Shown here: in pieces, positions 1 to 6,595 of the stretch
Position numbering within the stretch: position 1 is the first letter of the stretch
Layout: each line of letters opens with the position of its first letter
Origin: JAITWN01 sp964388175
GTDB taxonomy: Bacteria > Pseudomonadota > Gammaproteobacteria > SZUA-140
NCBI GenBank assembly: GCA_964388175.1
Contig: CAYLYS010000032.1
Coordinates: 1-29,249, forward strand
Reading direction: 5' to 3'
DNA: 29,249 bases
Notes under the pieces: generated by a model
The model's database searches: none
Told to the model about the DNA's origin: nothing
Seen by the model: only the letters and a program-made list of their open reading frames with translations
Program-made: the position numbers and the translations under genes

Positions 1-137
1 TGCGCCTGGACGAGGTAGCCGAGATAGCCGATGATCGCGCCCGCAATCAGTCCGCCGCTCAGCCACAGCCAGCTGTTCCGCTGGCCGGATGAGGAACGCC
101 GTTTGCGTTTGTTCGTGCGCTTGTAGTCCCGCGCCAT
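1..137 (-). CDS. SPOR-type cell division protein, FtsN-like (N-terminal part only)
   Basis: Only the first 45 codons are in the window, read from an ATG at 137. The peptide begins MARDYKR, continues with a strongly basic Lys/Arg stretch, then has one hydrophobic segment at about residues 23-43 (WLWLSGG to GYLGYLV). This is the cytoplasmic tail plus single membrane anchor expected of FtsN-like SPOR proteins. The peptidoglycan-binding SPOR domain would lie beyond the window edge and is not seen. The start lies three bases after the argS stop, so the gene is probably co-transcribed. In Pseudomonas-like genomes the order priA-argS-SPOR protein-hslVU is common, which supports the call. The assignment rests on the basic tail, the anchor and the context. 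Confidence 0.75.
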   Translation of the reverse strand, partial: MARDYKRTNKRKRRSSSGQRNSWLWLSGGLIAGAIIGYLGYLVQA

Positions 138-140
138 GAT

Positions 141-1829
141 TTACATGAGTTCCGGCGCGGATACGCCGAGCAGGGCGAGGCCGTCCGCCAGCACCTGGCG
201 GGTGGCGACGATCAGCGTCAGGCGCGCATCGCGCAGCGCCTCGTCCTCGACGATGAACTGGTGCGCGTTGTAATAGACGTGGAAGTCGTTGGCGAGCTCA
301 CGCAGGAAGTAGGCGAGCTGGTGCGGCTCGTGGGCGGACGCCGCCAGTTCCAGCGTCTCGGGATAGAGGCCGAGACGCGCGACCAGCTGCTGTTCCTGCG
401 GCTCGTTCAGCAGACGCAGTCCTTCCAGTCCCCGCGCCTGGTTCCAGCGCAGGTTCTTCTCTTCCATCTGTCGCAGCACGCTGCATACGCGCGCATGCGC
501 GTACTGCACGTAGTACACCGGATTCTCCGTGCTCTGCGCCAGCGCCAGGTCGATGTCGAAGACGAACTCCGAATCGGCCTTGCGCGATACCAGGAAGAAG
601 CGCACGGCGTCGCGGCCGACCCAGTCGATCAGATCGCGGACCGTGACGTAGGAGCCGGCGCGCTTGGAGATCTTCACCTCCTCGCCGCCGCGCATGACGC
701 GCACCATCTTGTGCAGCACGTAATCGGGATAGCCCGGAGGAATGCCGATGTCGAGCGCCTGCAGCCCGGCGCGGACGCGGGCGACGGTGCCGTAATGATC
801 GCTGCCCTGTACGTTGATGGCCCGGCGGAAGCCGCGCTGCCATTTGGTGACGTGATAGGCGACGTCGGGCACGAAATAGGTATAGGTGCCGTCCGATTTG
901 CGCATCACGCGATCCTTGTCGTCACCGTACTCGGTGGTGCGCAGCCACAGCGCGCCCTCGCTTTCGTAGGTTTTGCCGCTGGCGATGAGTCTGTTCACCG
1001 TTTCCTCGACCTTGCCGTCGCCGTAGAGGCTGGATTCGAGGAAGTAGACATCGAAGCGTATGCCGAACTTCTGCAGGTCGATGTCCTGTTCACGACGCAG
1101 GTAGGCGACGGCGAACCGGCGGATGGATTCCAGGTCGTCGGGCTCGCCGCTCGCTTCCACGGCTTCACCGTCGAGCGCATGCACGGCGCGCTTCGCCAGG
1201 AACTCATCGGCGATGTCCTGGATGTAGTCGCCGTTGTAGGCCGCCTCGGGCCAGCGCGCATCGCCAGGCTTGATGCCCTGCGCGCGCGCCTGTACCGACA
1301 GCGCCAGATTCTGGATCTGCACGCCGGCGTCGTTGTAGTAGAACTCGCGGCTGACTTCGTAACCCTGGGTCTGCAGCAGGCACGCCAGCGCATCGCCGAG
1401 CGCGGCCTGGCGGCCATGGCCGACGTGCAGCGGGCCGGTCGGGTTGGCGGAAACGAATTCGACCTGCACGCGCTGCCCGGCGCCATGCGCGCTGCGGCCG
1501 AAGGCGGCGCCGTCGTGCAGGATCTGCGGGATCACGCGCCGGAATGCATCGGCGCTCATGAAAAAATTGATGAAACCGGGGCCGGCGATCTCGACGCGCT
1601 CGATGTCGGCGTGCGGCGGCAGCGCGGCGACGATGCGCTCGGCGAGGCGTCGCGGCGCGGTGCCCGCTTTCGCCGCCAGCGTCAGCGCGACGTTGCAGGC
1701 GAAGTCGCCGTGACGCTTGTCCTTGCTGCGGTCGATGTGTACGTCGGGCGGCGCTTCCGCGGGCAGCACGTCTGCTTTCTGCAGCTCAAGGATGGTGCCG
1801 GTGATGAGCGCGCTCAGCAGCTTCTTCAT
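141..1829 (-). CDS. argS: Arginyl-tRNA synthetase
   Basis: A 562-residue class I aminoacyl-tRNA synthetase that charges tRNA-Arg with arginine in the cytoplasm (E. coli ArgS has 577). The N-terminal additional domain specific to ArgS covers about residues 1-110. The class I signature HVGH is at residues 135-138 after the stretch SANPTGPL. The KMSKS-equivalent loop reads KISKR at 386-390. The C-terminal DALR anticodon-binding domain follows from about 440, including YYVQYAHARV. The ATG at 1829 gives the expected MKKLL start. A promoter-like sequence lies about 40 bases upstream, in the short gap after priA. The SPOR-protein gene follows directly. The reading frame is intact and nothing looks unusual. 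Confidence 0.97.
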   Translation of the reverse strand: MKKLLSALITGTILELQKADVLPAEAPPDVHIDRSKDKRHGDFACNVALTLAAKAGTAPRRLAERIVAALPPHADIERVEIAGPGFINFFMSADAFRRVIPQILHDGAAFGRSAHGAGQRVQVEFVSANPTGPLHVGHGRQAALGDALACLLQTQGYEVSREFYYNDAGVQIQNLALSVQARAQGIKPGDARWPEAAYNGDYIQDIADEFLAKRAVHALDGEAVEASGEPDDLESIRRFAVAYLRREQDIDLQKFGIRFDVYFLESSLYGDGKVEETVNRLIASGKTYESEGALWLRTTEYGDDKDRVMRKSDGTYTYFVPDVAYHVTKWQRGFRRAINVQGSDHYGTVARVRAGLQALDIGIPPGYPDYVLHKMVRVMRGGEEVKISKRAGSYVTVRDLIDWVGRDAVRFFLVSRKADSEFVFDIDLALAQSTENPVYYVQYAHARVCSVLRQMEEKNLRWNQARGLEGLRLLNEPQEQQLVARLGLYPETLELAASAHEPHQLAYFLRELANDFHVYYNAHQFIVEDEALRDARLTLIVATRQVLADGLALLGVSAPELM

Positions 1830-1876
1830 GGAATCGGGTCCGGATAGGGATGGTTCGGGATCGGAATGGAGCGCTT

Positions 1877-1904
1877 ATTATCGCTGCTCCCGCCATTCTT
1901 GCAA
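1877..1904 (-). promoter_or_regulatory. Candidate sigma70 promoter for argS
   Basis: On the minus strand TTGCAA (1904-1899) is followed after 16 bases by GATAAT (1882-1877). The predicted start of transcription is near 1870, leaving a leader of about 40 bases before the argS ATG at 1829. The -10 matches consensus in five of six positions and the -35 in four. It lies in the gap between priA and argS, so argS may have its own promoter besides any read-through from priA. Confidence 0.5.
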
Positions 1905-1933
1905 ATCGCGCCGCGCGGTTTCAGTGTTCGTCT

Positions 1934-4195
1934 TCAGTGTTCGTCGGTCGGATCGACGTCCAGCGACCAGCGTACCTTCGATGCCGTCGCCTGTCGCTCG
2001 CATTCCCGCGTCAGCAGCGTCAGCAGGGCGTGCAGCGCGCCGCGGCGCTCGCACAGCAGCAGCAGTTGGGCGCGATAGCGCCCGGCGCGGCGCTCCATCG
2101 GCGCCGGCGCCGGTCCGAGCACCTCCACTTCGTGTTCACTGCCGAGGGCGTGCGCGCGGATCGCGGTGAGGAATGCGCCCGGCGCCTCACGATGTACCGA
2201 TTCCGCGCGCAGTATCGCCATGCTGCGAAAGGGCGGCAGGCCGGACTGATTGCGTTCCTGCAGCAGGCTCGCCGCAAAGCTGCCGTAACCGCCGCTGAGC
2301 AGCGCGCCGAGCAGCGGGTGTTCGGGGTAGCGGGTCTGGATCAATACCTCGCCCTTCTTGTCCGCGCGTCCGGCGCGTCCGGCGACCTGCGTGATCAATT
2401 GCCCCATGCGTTCACCGGCGCGGAAGTCGGCGCCGAACAGGCCCTGGTCGGCGTCGAGAATGCCGACCAGGGTGATATTGGGCAGGTCATGGCCCTTGGC
2501 CAGCATCTGCGTGCCGAGCAGGATTTGCCGGCGGCCGCTGCGCATGTTCTCCATCAGCGCGTCGAGCGCGCCGCGCCGGCGCGTGCTGTCGCGGTCGATG
2601 CGCAGTATCTCGGCGTCGGGAAAGCGTTCGCGCAGGTTTTCCTCCAGGCGCTCGGTGCCCTGTCCGAGCGGGCGCAGATCGCCGCCACCGCACTGCGGGC
2701 AGGCGGATGGGACGGCGGCCTGGGTTTCGCAGTGGTGGCAGCGCAGCAGATGGCTGGCGCGGTGCACGATCATGCGCGCGTCGCAGCGTCCGCATGCGGC
2801 TACCCAGCCGCAGTGTTCGCACAGCAGCGTCGGCGCGTAACCGCGCCGGTTGAGAAACAGCAGCACCTGATGATCGCGGGCGAGGTGTGTGGCGATGGCG
2901 TCGGCGAGCGTGCCCGAAATGCCCTGCCAGCCACGGTCGGCGCGCAGATCGACGAGACGAATGGCGGGAGGGACGGCGCTGCCGGCGCGCCGTGTCAGTG
3001 TCAGATGCCGGTAGCGCGACTGCGCGGCATTGTGCATGCTTTCGAGCGCCGGGGTGGCGGAGCCGAGCACGATCGGGATGCCGAGATTGCGCGCTCTCAT
3101 GATGGCGACATCACGCGCGTGGTAACGCAGCGATTCCTGCTGCTTGTACGAGCTGTCGTGCTCTTCGTCGACGATGATGGCGGCGAGACGCGGCGCCGGC
3201 GTGAACACCGCCGAGCGCGTGCCGATGATGATGGGCGCACTGCCGTCGGCGGCGGCTTGCCATGCCGACAGGCGTTCGCCTTCGGCCAGTCCGGAATGCA
3301 GCACGGCGAGCGGGCAGTCGAAGCGTGTGCGCACCCGTTCCACCAGCTGCGGTGTCAGGCCGATCTCGGGTACCAGCAGCAGTACCTGTCCGCCGGCGCG
3401 GATCATCGCCTCCATGGTGGCGAAATAGACCTCGGTCTTGCCGCTGCCGGTGACGCCGTCGAGCAGAAACACCTGAAAGCCCGGCGCTGCGCCGATGGCC
3501 TCCGCCGCGGCGTGCTGCTCGTCGTTGAGCGCCGGGCCGTGGTGAAAGCGTGTCGGCGCCGCGGCGGCCGGTGATGCCGCGATCTGCGCGATTTCCAGCC
3601 AGCCTCTGTCGCGCAGCGCGCGCGCGGCGCGCCGCCAGTCGCCGTCATCGCCGCAGCTTGCCTGCAGCGCAGCCACGTCGAGGCCGTCCTCGTGCGCCTG
3701 CAGTGTTTGCAGCAGCGCGCGCTGGCGCGGCGCCTTGCCGAGCAGCGCGGGATCGGCAAGACGCCCCGTCGCGGTGAGCCGCCAGCGCGCTGCGCCAGCG
3801 CGACGGTTGCCGTCGCTGCGGGTCTGGCGCAGCAGGCCGGGCAGCGCGCCGCAGATCACTTCGCCGGCTGGATGGTGGTAGTACTCCGCGCACCAGCCGA
3901 GCAGGGTGAGCAGTTCCGCGGGCAGAGCCGGTGCCGGGTCGAGTACCTCGGCGACGCGTTTCAGCCGATGTGCGGCCAGCTCACTGTGGCCGACCGTGGC
4001 CACGAGCACACCGAGCCGGCTGCCGCGGCCGAAGGGTACGCGCAGCCGGCTGCCCGGCGCGGCGGGCGTGGCATCCGCCGGCGGCAGGTAATCGAAGAGC
4101 TTGAAAACGGGCGTCGCCACCGCGATCCGCCAGACGGGCGCCGCTGTCTGCTCGCCCTCGGCCTGTGGATAACTTTGTGGATTAGATTCAGTCAA
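1934..4195 (-). CDS. priA: Primosomal protein N' (replication restart helicase PriA)
   Basis: A 753-residue superfamily 2 DNA helicase that reloads the replisome at stalled forks (E. coli PriA has 732). The N-terminal 3'-end-binding domain includes FDYLPP at about 34-39. Walker A is GVTGSGKT at 247-254 and the DEEH box is at 343-346, followed by the conserved SSYKQQ. A cysteine-rich zinc region with four CxxC pairs (CEHC, CGRC, CHHC, CPQC) spans about 455-500. The late helicase motif QVAGRAGR is present and the C-terminus ends WSLDVDP as in the family. The start used is TTG at 4195, which adds about 20 residues before the first conserved strand (VWRIAVATP). No ATG or GTG lies closer without cutting into that strand, so the exact start is uncertain. 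Confidence 0.95.
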   Translation of the reverse strand: MTESNPQSYPQAEGEQTAAPVWRIAVATPVFKLFDYLPPADATPAAPGSRLRVPFGRGSRLGVLVATVGHSELAAHRLKRVAEVLDPAPALPAELLTLLGWCAEYYHHPAGEVICGALPGLLRQTRSDGNRRAGAARWRLTATGRLADPALLGKAPRQRALLQTLQAHEDGLDVAALQASCGDDGDWRRAARALRDRGWLEIAQIAASPAAAAPTRFHHGPALNDEQHAAAEAIGAAPGFQVFLLDGVTGSGKTEVYFATMEAMIRAGGQVLLLVPEIGLTPQLVERVRTRFDCPLAVLHSGLAEGERLSAWQAAADGSAPIIIGTRSAVFTPAPRLAAIIVDEEHDSSYKQQESLRYHARDVAIMRARNLGIPIVLGSATPALESMHNAAQSRYRHLTLTRRAGSAVPPAIRLVDLRADRGWQGISGTLADAIATHLARDHQVLLFLNRRGYAPTLLCEHCGWVAACGRCDARMIVHRASHLLRCHHCETQAAVPSACPQCGGGDLRPLGQGTERLEENLRERFPDAEILRIDRDSTRRRGALDALMENMRSGRRQILLGTQMLAKGHDLPNITLVGILDADQGLFGADFRAGERMGQLITQVAGRAGRADKKGEVLIQTRYPEHPLLGALLSGGYGSFAASLLQERNQSGLPPFRSMAILRAESVHREAPGAFLTAIRAHALGSEHEVEVLGPAPAPMERRAGRYRAQLLLLCERRGALHALLTLLTRECERQATASKVRWSLDVDPTDEH
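4164..4184 (-). promoter_or_regulatory. Pair of DnaA-box-like 9-mers at the 5' end of priA
   Basis: Read on the minus strand, TAATCCACA (4184-4176) is followed 12 bases later by TTATCCACA (4172-4164). The second is a perfect match to the strong DnaA box of E. coli and the first differs at one position. Both lie in codons 4-11 of priA as called from the TTG start. They may be a regulatory site or may simply be codon use for Asn-Pro-Gln-Ser-Tyr-Pro-Gln. Function is inference only. Confidence 0.35.
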
Positions 4196-4436
4196 GCGTG
4201 TTTCCAGCGTCTGGCCAGCCAGTGCGACTCACGGGGCTTTTGGCGCAGAGATTATTAAATATCTTTATATTCATCATGTTACCGCACCGATTATGGGTGC
4301 GCTGGGAAGAACGTCAATCCATTTGAAGTCAAGCGCTGATCGTGCTGAATTGTGCATAAAAAAATATTAAGCACGAAAAAATCAGAGCCTGAAAGCAGAT
4401 AGCTCGGTTTGTTGCAGTTTGATGGCGGTGTGCTTC
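4196..4436. other. Intergenic region between hemJ and priA, AT-rich
   Basis: About 240 bases without a convincing gene. The stretch 4250-4400 is AT-rich and holds the candidate priA promoter. The end of hemJ is at 4437. I found no clear hairpin plus T-run terminator for hemJ here, although short runs of A and T occur around 4358-4382. Confidence 0.5.
4290..4317 (-). promoter_or_regulatory. Candidate sigma70 promoter for priA
   Basis: Minus strand TTGACG (4317-4312), a 16-base spacer, then CATAAT (4295-4290); both hexamers match consensus in five of six positions. It would give a leader of about 90 bases before the TTG start at 4195. The surrounding stretch is clearly more AT-rich than the genes on either side. 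An alternative -10 (TATAAA) lies further downstream in the same AT-rich block. Confidence 0.4.
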
Positions 4437-4862
4437 CTAAATGGGCTTGACAACCACCAGCAGAATGATTGCAACCAGCAACAGTACCGGCAGCTCGTTC
4501 AGCCAGCGGTAGAACACATGGCTGTGCGTATTGGCATCGCGCCTGAATGCGAGCAGCAGCTTGCCGCAATAGACATGGTAGGCGACGAGCACGACAACGA
4601 GCAGCAGTTTGATATGGAGCCACATCATGTGCCGATAGACGTCCCAGGCATAGGCAAAGATCAGCCACAGACCGAGAGCGACCGTGAGCACGGCGGCCGG
4701 GGTCATGATGCCGAAGTAGAGCTTGCGCTCCATGATCTTGAAACGCTCGCGGCCCGGCGCGTCTTCGCACGTGGCGTGATAAACGAAAAGACGCGGCAGA
4801 TAGAACAGCCCGGCGAACCAGCTGATCGCGAAAATGAGATGAAATGCCTTGATCCACAGCAT
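4437..4862 (-). CDS. hemJ: Protoporphyrinogen IX oxidase, HemJ family
   Basis: A 141-residue integral membrane protein of the HemJ/UPF0093 family, which oxidises protoporphyrinogen IX to protoporphyrin IX in heme synthesis. Four hydrophobic segments are visible: LWIKAFHLIFAISWFAGLFY, an ITPAAVLTVALGLWLIF-like segment (here IMTPAAVLTV...), HIKLLLVVVLVAYHVY and the C-terminal VLLLVAIILLVVV. The family landmarks FHLIFAISWFAGL near the N-terminus, LPRLFVYH and HIK are present; conserved His and Lys residues in this family are linked to heme binding and activity. The ATG at 4862 was chosen over an upstream in-frame start at 4922 because it matches the usual family start and because the upstream part overlaps a good promoter. 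A lone gene with its own promoter. Confidence 0.9.
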   Translation of the reverse strand: MLWIKAFHLIFAISWFAGLFYLPRLFVYHATCEDAPGRERFKIMERKLYFGIMTPAAVLTVALGLWLIFAYAWDVYRHMMWLHIKLLLVVVLVAYHVYCGKLLLAFRRDANTHSHVFYRWLNELPVLLLVAIILLVVVKPI

Positions 4863-4892
4863 AGCGACGTCGTCCACGGTAATGGTGCGGAC

Positions 4893-4922
4893 ACTATACT
4901 GATCGCTGCGCGTCGTTGCCAA
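4893..4922 (-). promoter_or_regulatory. Candidate sigma70 promoter for hemJ
   Basis: Minus strand TTGGCA (4922-4917), an 18-base spacer, then TATAGT (4898-4893). Both hexamers match consensus at five of six positions. Predicted transcription start is near 4886, about 24 bases before the hemJ ATG at 4862. This supports the short start over the longer in-frame ORF. Confidence 0.6.
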
Positions 4923-5012
4923 CGCGAGCCGTGATCGGTGTTGCCGTGCGTTGCCGGGAGGAGAGCGCGAACGAGCGCTGCGCGCGCCGGTCGGTCAGGC
5001 GGATATCATTGC

Positions 5013-5041
5013 TTGACTTGAGGGTATTCTCACTTTAGATT
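5013..5041 (+). promoter_or_regulatory. Candidate sigma70 promoter of a plus-strand small RNA
   Basis: Plus strand TTGACT (5013-5018), a 17-base spacer, then TAGATT (5036-5041). The -35 matches consensus in five of six positions and the -10 in four. No protein gene follows on the plus strand, but an intrinsic terminator ends about 90 bases downstream, defining a short transcription unit. Confidence 0.4.
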
Positions 5042-5047
5042 ACATGC

Positions 5048-5134
5048 CACGGAGCGCAATCATGGATCGCGCTCGATCGGCAATAACAACCATAAATGTA
5101 CGACCACTTGCGGCTGCCGGCCGCATTTTTTTTT
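5048..5134 (+). ncRNA. Candidate intergenic small RNA
   Basis: A possible transcript of about 87 bases between hemJ and the cNMP-rhodanese gene, both of which are on the minus strand. It would start just after the promoter-like sequence at 5013-5041. It has a small hairpin (GATCG, loop CGCT, CGATC) near 5064-5078, an A-rich unpaired stretch at about 5081-5108, and ends in a GC-rich hairpin followed by nine T. That layout (hairpin, open seed-like region, terminator with long U tail) is typical of Hfq-dependent sRNAs. I recognise no known family, and expression is not shown. Confidence 0.4.
5109..5134 (+). terminator. Intrinsic terminator with nine T, plus strand
   Basis: Stem TGCGGC (5109-5114) pairs with GCCGCA (5120-5125) around a five-base loop, and is followed at once by nine T (5126-5134). 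All protein genes within 5 kb to the left are on the minus strand, so this terminator has no protein gene to serve. A second inverted repeat just downstream (5133-5140 with 5148-5155) is followed by no T-run in either useful direction. Confidence 0.65.
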
Positions 5135-5164
5135 GCGCGGATCACCGCCGCGCAAGGGCCGGCG

Positions 5165-6244
5165 TCAGGCGCGCTGAAGCAGTGCGTCGGGAACCTGCTG
5201 CAATCCATTCACGAGTACGCTGGCATTCAGCCCGTACTGTTTCAGCACGAAGGCGGCGGCTGAGCTGCGTTGCCCGGTCTGGCAATAGCAGATATAGCGC
5301 CGCTTCCTGTCCAGCGAACGCGCCGTGCGGTGCAGGGCCGGCATGGGTATATTGATCGCGCCGGCGAGATGAGAGTGTTCGTATTCGGTGGGCAGGCGCA
5401 CGTCGATCCATGCGCCGCCTTCGTCGATATGCAACCGCGCCTCGTCGACGCTCAGCCACTGCAGGGAAGGCTGTCGCAGCAGCTTGTTGAAATCTTCCTT
5501 GGATAGACGCAACAGAATGCCGTCGGTTCTCATCGACACGGTGGCGTTGCGCGGATTGTCCGACAGCAGCGCCGCTTCACCGAAGGTATCGCCCTTGTTG
5601 AGTTCGGCAATCTCGATCTGATCTTCGTCATTGTCGGGATTGTGCGCCACCAGCACCGTGCCCTGATCGATCATGTAGAAGTAGTCGCCCTGGTCGCCCT
5701 GGCGGATGATGATCTCGCCGGCGCCGGCGAAGATCGGCTCCAGGCGGTGCAGCAGTTCTTCGATGCTGGCCGGGGGCAGGCTGCGGAAGGTGGGTGATTT
5801 GATCATGATCTTGAGCCAGTCGGCTTTATCGACCGTGATGATTCTGCCTTCGGCCATGACCACCGATTCTTCCGGCACCGTGATCTGCGCCCAGGTCAGC
5901 AGTCGATCGAGCTGGTCGAGATCGATGCGGATGATGGTCGCCGGCGTGGTGGTGACCGTGGTCGTTTCCGGCCGCGTCTGTTCGTCGATGACCGGATGCA
6001 GGGCGACGGGGCTGCCGCTGCGGATCAGGCGGGGTGTGCCGCCGATGCGCTGTTCGACGTCTCCCTGCAAAAGATAAATGGACTGGCGCTCGGGCTTGCC
6101 CGAGCGCGCGAGCGTGACGCCGGCATCGAGCGATTCGACCACGGACGATGCCAGCAGCTCGGCGATCTGTTCGGGAGGCAGCGAAGAAACGGGCTCGAGA
6201 TCCCGAACCGCCTTGAGTCCTGCCATCGGTAGCTGCGTACTCAC
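5165..6244 (-). CDS. Tandem cyclic-nucleotide-binding-type domains fused to rhodanese
   Basis: A protein of about 359 residues from the GTG at 6244. Residues about 18-125 form a first, degenerate cNMP-binding-type beta-roll. Residues about 143-255 form a second one with a recognisable phosphate-binding cassette (FGEAALLSDNPRNATV), keeping the Glu and Arg that contact cyclic nucleotides in the CAP/PKA family. Residues about 265-357 form a rhodanese domain with the catalytic-loop cysteine in CQTGQRS. No DNA-binding helix-turn-helix is seen, so it is probably not a CRP-type regulator; a cNMP-gated sulfurtransferase or redox sensor is an inference. The frame is open back to a GTG at 6349, but that extension is Arg-rich and is encoded by a strongly folded element, so the GTG at 6244 (preceded by AGGC) or the ATG at 6226 is more likely. 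It follows rpiA and DUF2905 on the same strand. Confidence 0.8.
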   Translation of the reverse strand: MSTQLPMAGLKAVRDLEPVSSLPPEQIAELLASSVVESLDAGVTLARSGKPERQSIYLLQGDVEQRIGGTPRLIRSGSPVALHPVIDEQTRPETTTVTTTPATIIRIDLDQLDRLLTWAQITVPEESVVMAEGRIITVDKADWLKIMIKSPTFRSLPPASIEELLHRLEPIFAGAGEIIIRQGDQGDYFYMIDQGTVLVAHNPDNDEDQIEIAELNKGDTFGEAALLSDNPRNATVSMRTDGILLRLSKEDFNKLLRQPSLQWLSVDEARLHIDEGGAWIDVRLPTEYEHSHLAGAINIPMPALHRTARSLDRKRRYICYCQTGQRSSAAAFVLKQYGLNASVLVNGLQQVPDALLQRA

Positions 6245-6270
6245 CAGCCTGCCTGGTCCTGTGCTTTCAT

Positions 6271-6347
6271 GAAGAATCTCCGCTGGAGCGGTCCGCCTGC
6301 GGCGGACGGGTCCCGGCCTTGTCATCGGCCGGGCGGGAAAATTCTTC
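6271..6347 (-). other. Closed multi-hairpin intercistronic element
   Basis: A 77-base element closed by a perfect 7-bp stem, GAAGAAT (6271-6277) with ATTCTTC (6341-6347). Inside are three perfect hairpins: CCGCT/AGCGG (6280-6291), GTCCGC/GCGGAC (6291-6307) and CCCGGCC/GGCCGGG (6312-6333). The shape resembles a four-way junction. It lies between the DUF2905 stop (6360) and the likely start of the cNMP-rhodanese gene (6244). It lacks tRNA consensus positions such as the T-loop motif. It may be a structured leader, an mRNA processing or stability element, or a REP-like repeat; which is not known. Confidence 0.55.
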
Positions 6348-6359
6348 ACGTACGGCTGC

Positions 6360-6572
6360 TCATTTGCCGCGCAGCCACAGCCACAGGGTGACCAGCAGCG
6401 TCAGCAGCAGGCTGACCAGGATCGAAGTGGTGATGGGGAAGTGGAAACGGAAGCTTTCCCGCTCGATGCTGATGTCACCGGGCAGGCGACCCAGGCCGAT
6501 TTTTGCCAGCAGCGGCCACAGCAAACCGAGAACAATGAGGGCGCCGCCAAGGACGATGAGCAATCTCTGCAT
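6360..6572 (-). CDS. DUF2905 family small membrane protein
   Basis: A 70-residue protein with two membrane segments: residues about 3-25 (LLIVLGGALIVLGLLWPLLA) and about 47-67 (TTSILVSLLLTLLVTLWLWL). Between them is the conserved soluble turn GLGRLPGDI...ERESFRFHFPI, which is the signature of DUF2905. The function of the family is not known. It starts 23 bases after the rpiA stop and reads in the same direction, so it is probably in the rpiA transcription unit. Full length for the family. Confidence 0.88.
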   Translation of the reverse strand: MQRLLIVLGGALIVLGLLWPLLAKIGLGRLPGDISIERESFRFHFPITTSILVSLLLTLLVTLWLWLRGK

Positions 6573-6595
6573 GGGCCGTGGCGGCGCGGGTGGCT

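Noticed and set aside
261..1847. A long plus-strand open frame opposite argS
   Set aside because: It is a shadow of argS: composition is skewed to His/Asp/Val/Arg as expected for the antisense of a GC-rich gene and there are no domain signatures. The same holds for the long frames opposite priA, ilvA, pepP, ubiH, gpmI, ctpA and ubiB.
4291..4857. A minus-strand frame of 188 codons over hemJ
   Set aside because: It overlaps hemJ in another frame and shows only Arg/Ala/Ser-rich composition; hemJ has clear family motifs.
5126..5155. A terminator for the cNMP-rhodanese gene on the minus strand
   Set aside because: Reading the minus strand, the hairpin (TTGCGCGG/CCGCGCAA) is followed by a run of A, not T, so it does not form an intrinsic terminator in that direction.
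6271..6347. A tRNA gene, because of the 7-bp closing stem, three inner hairpins and a 77-base length
   Set aside because: Neither strand has the T-loop TTCRA-type sequence, conserved D-loop bases or a 7-base anticodon loop, and the inner stem lengths do not fit a tRNA.
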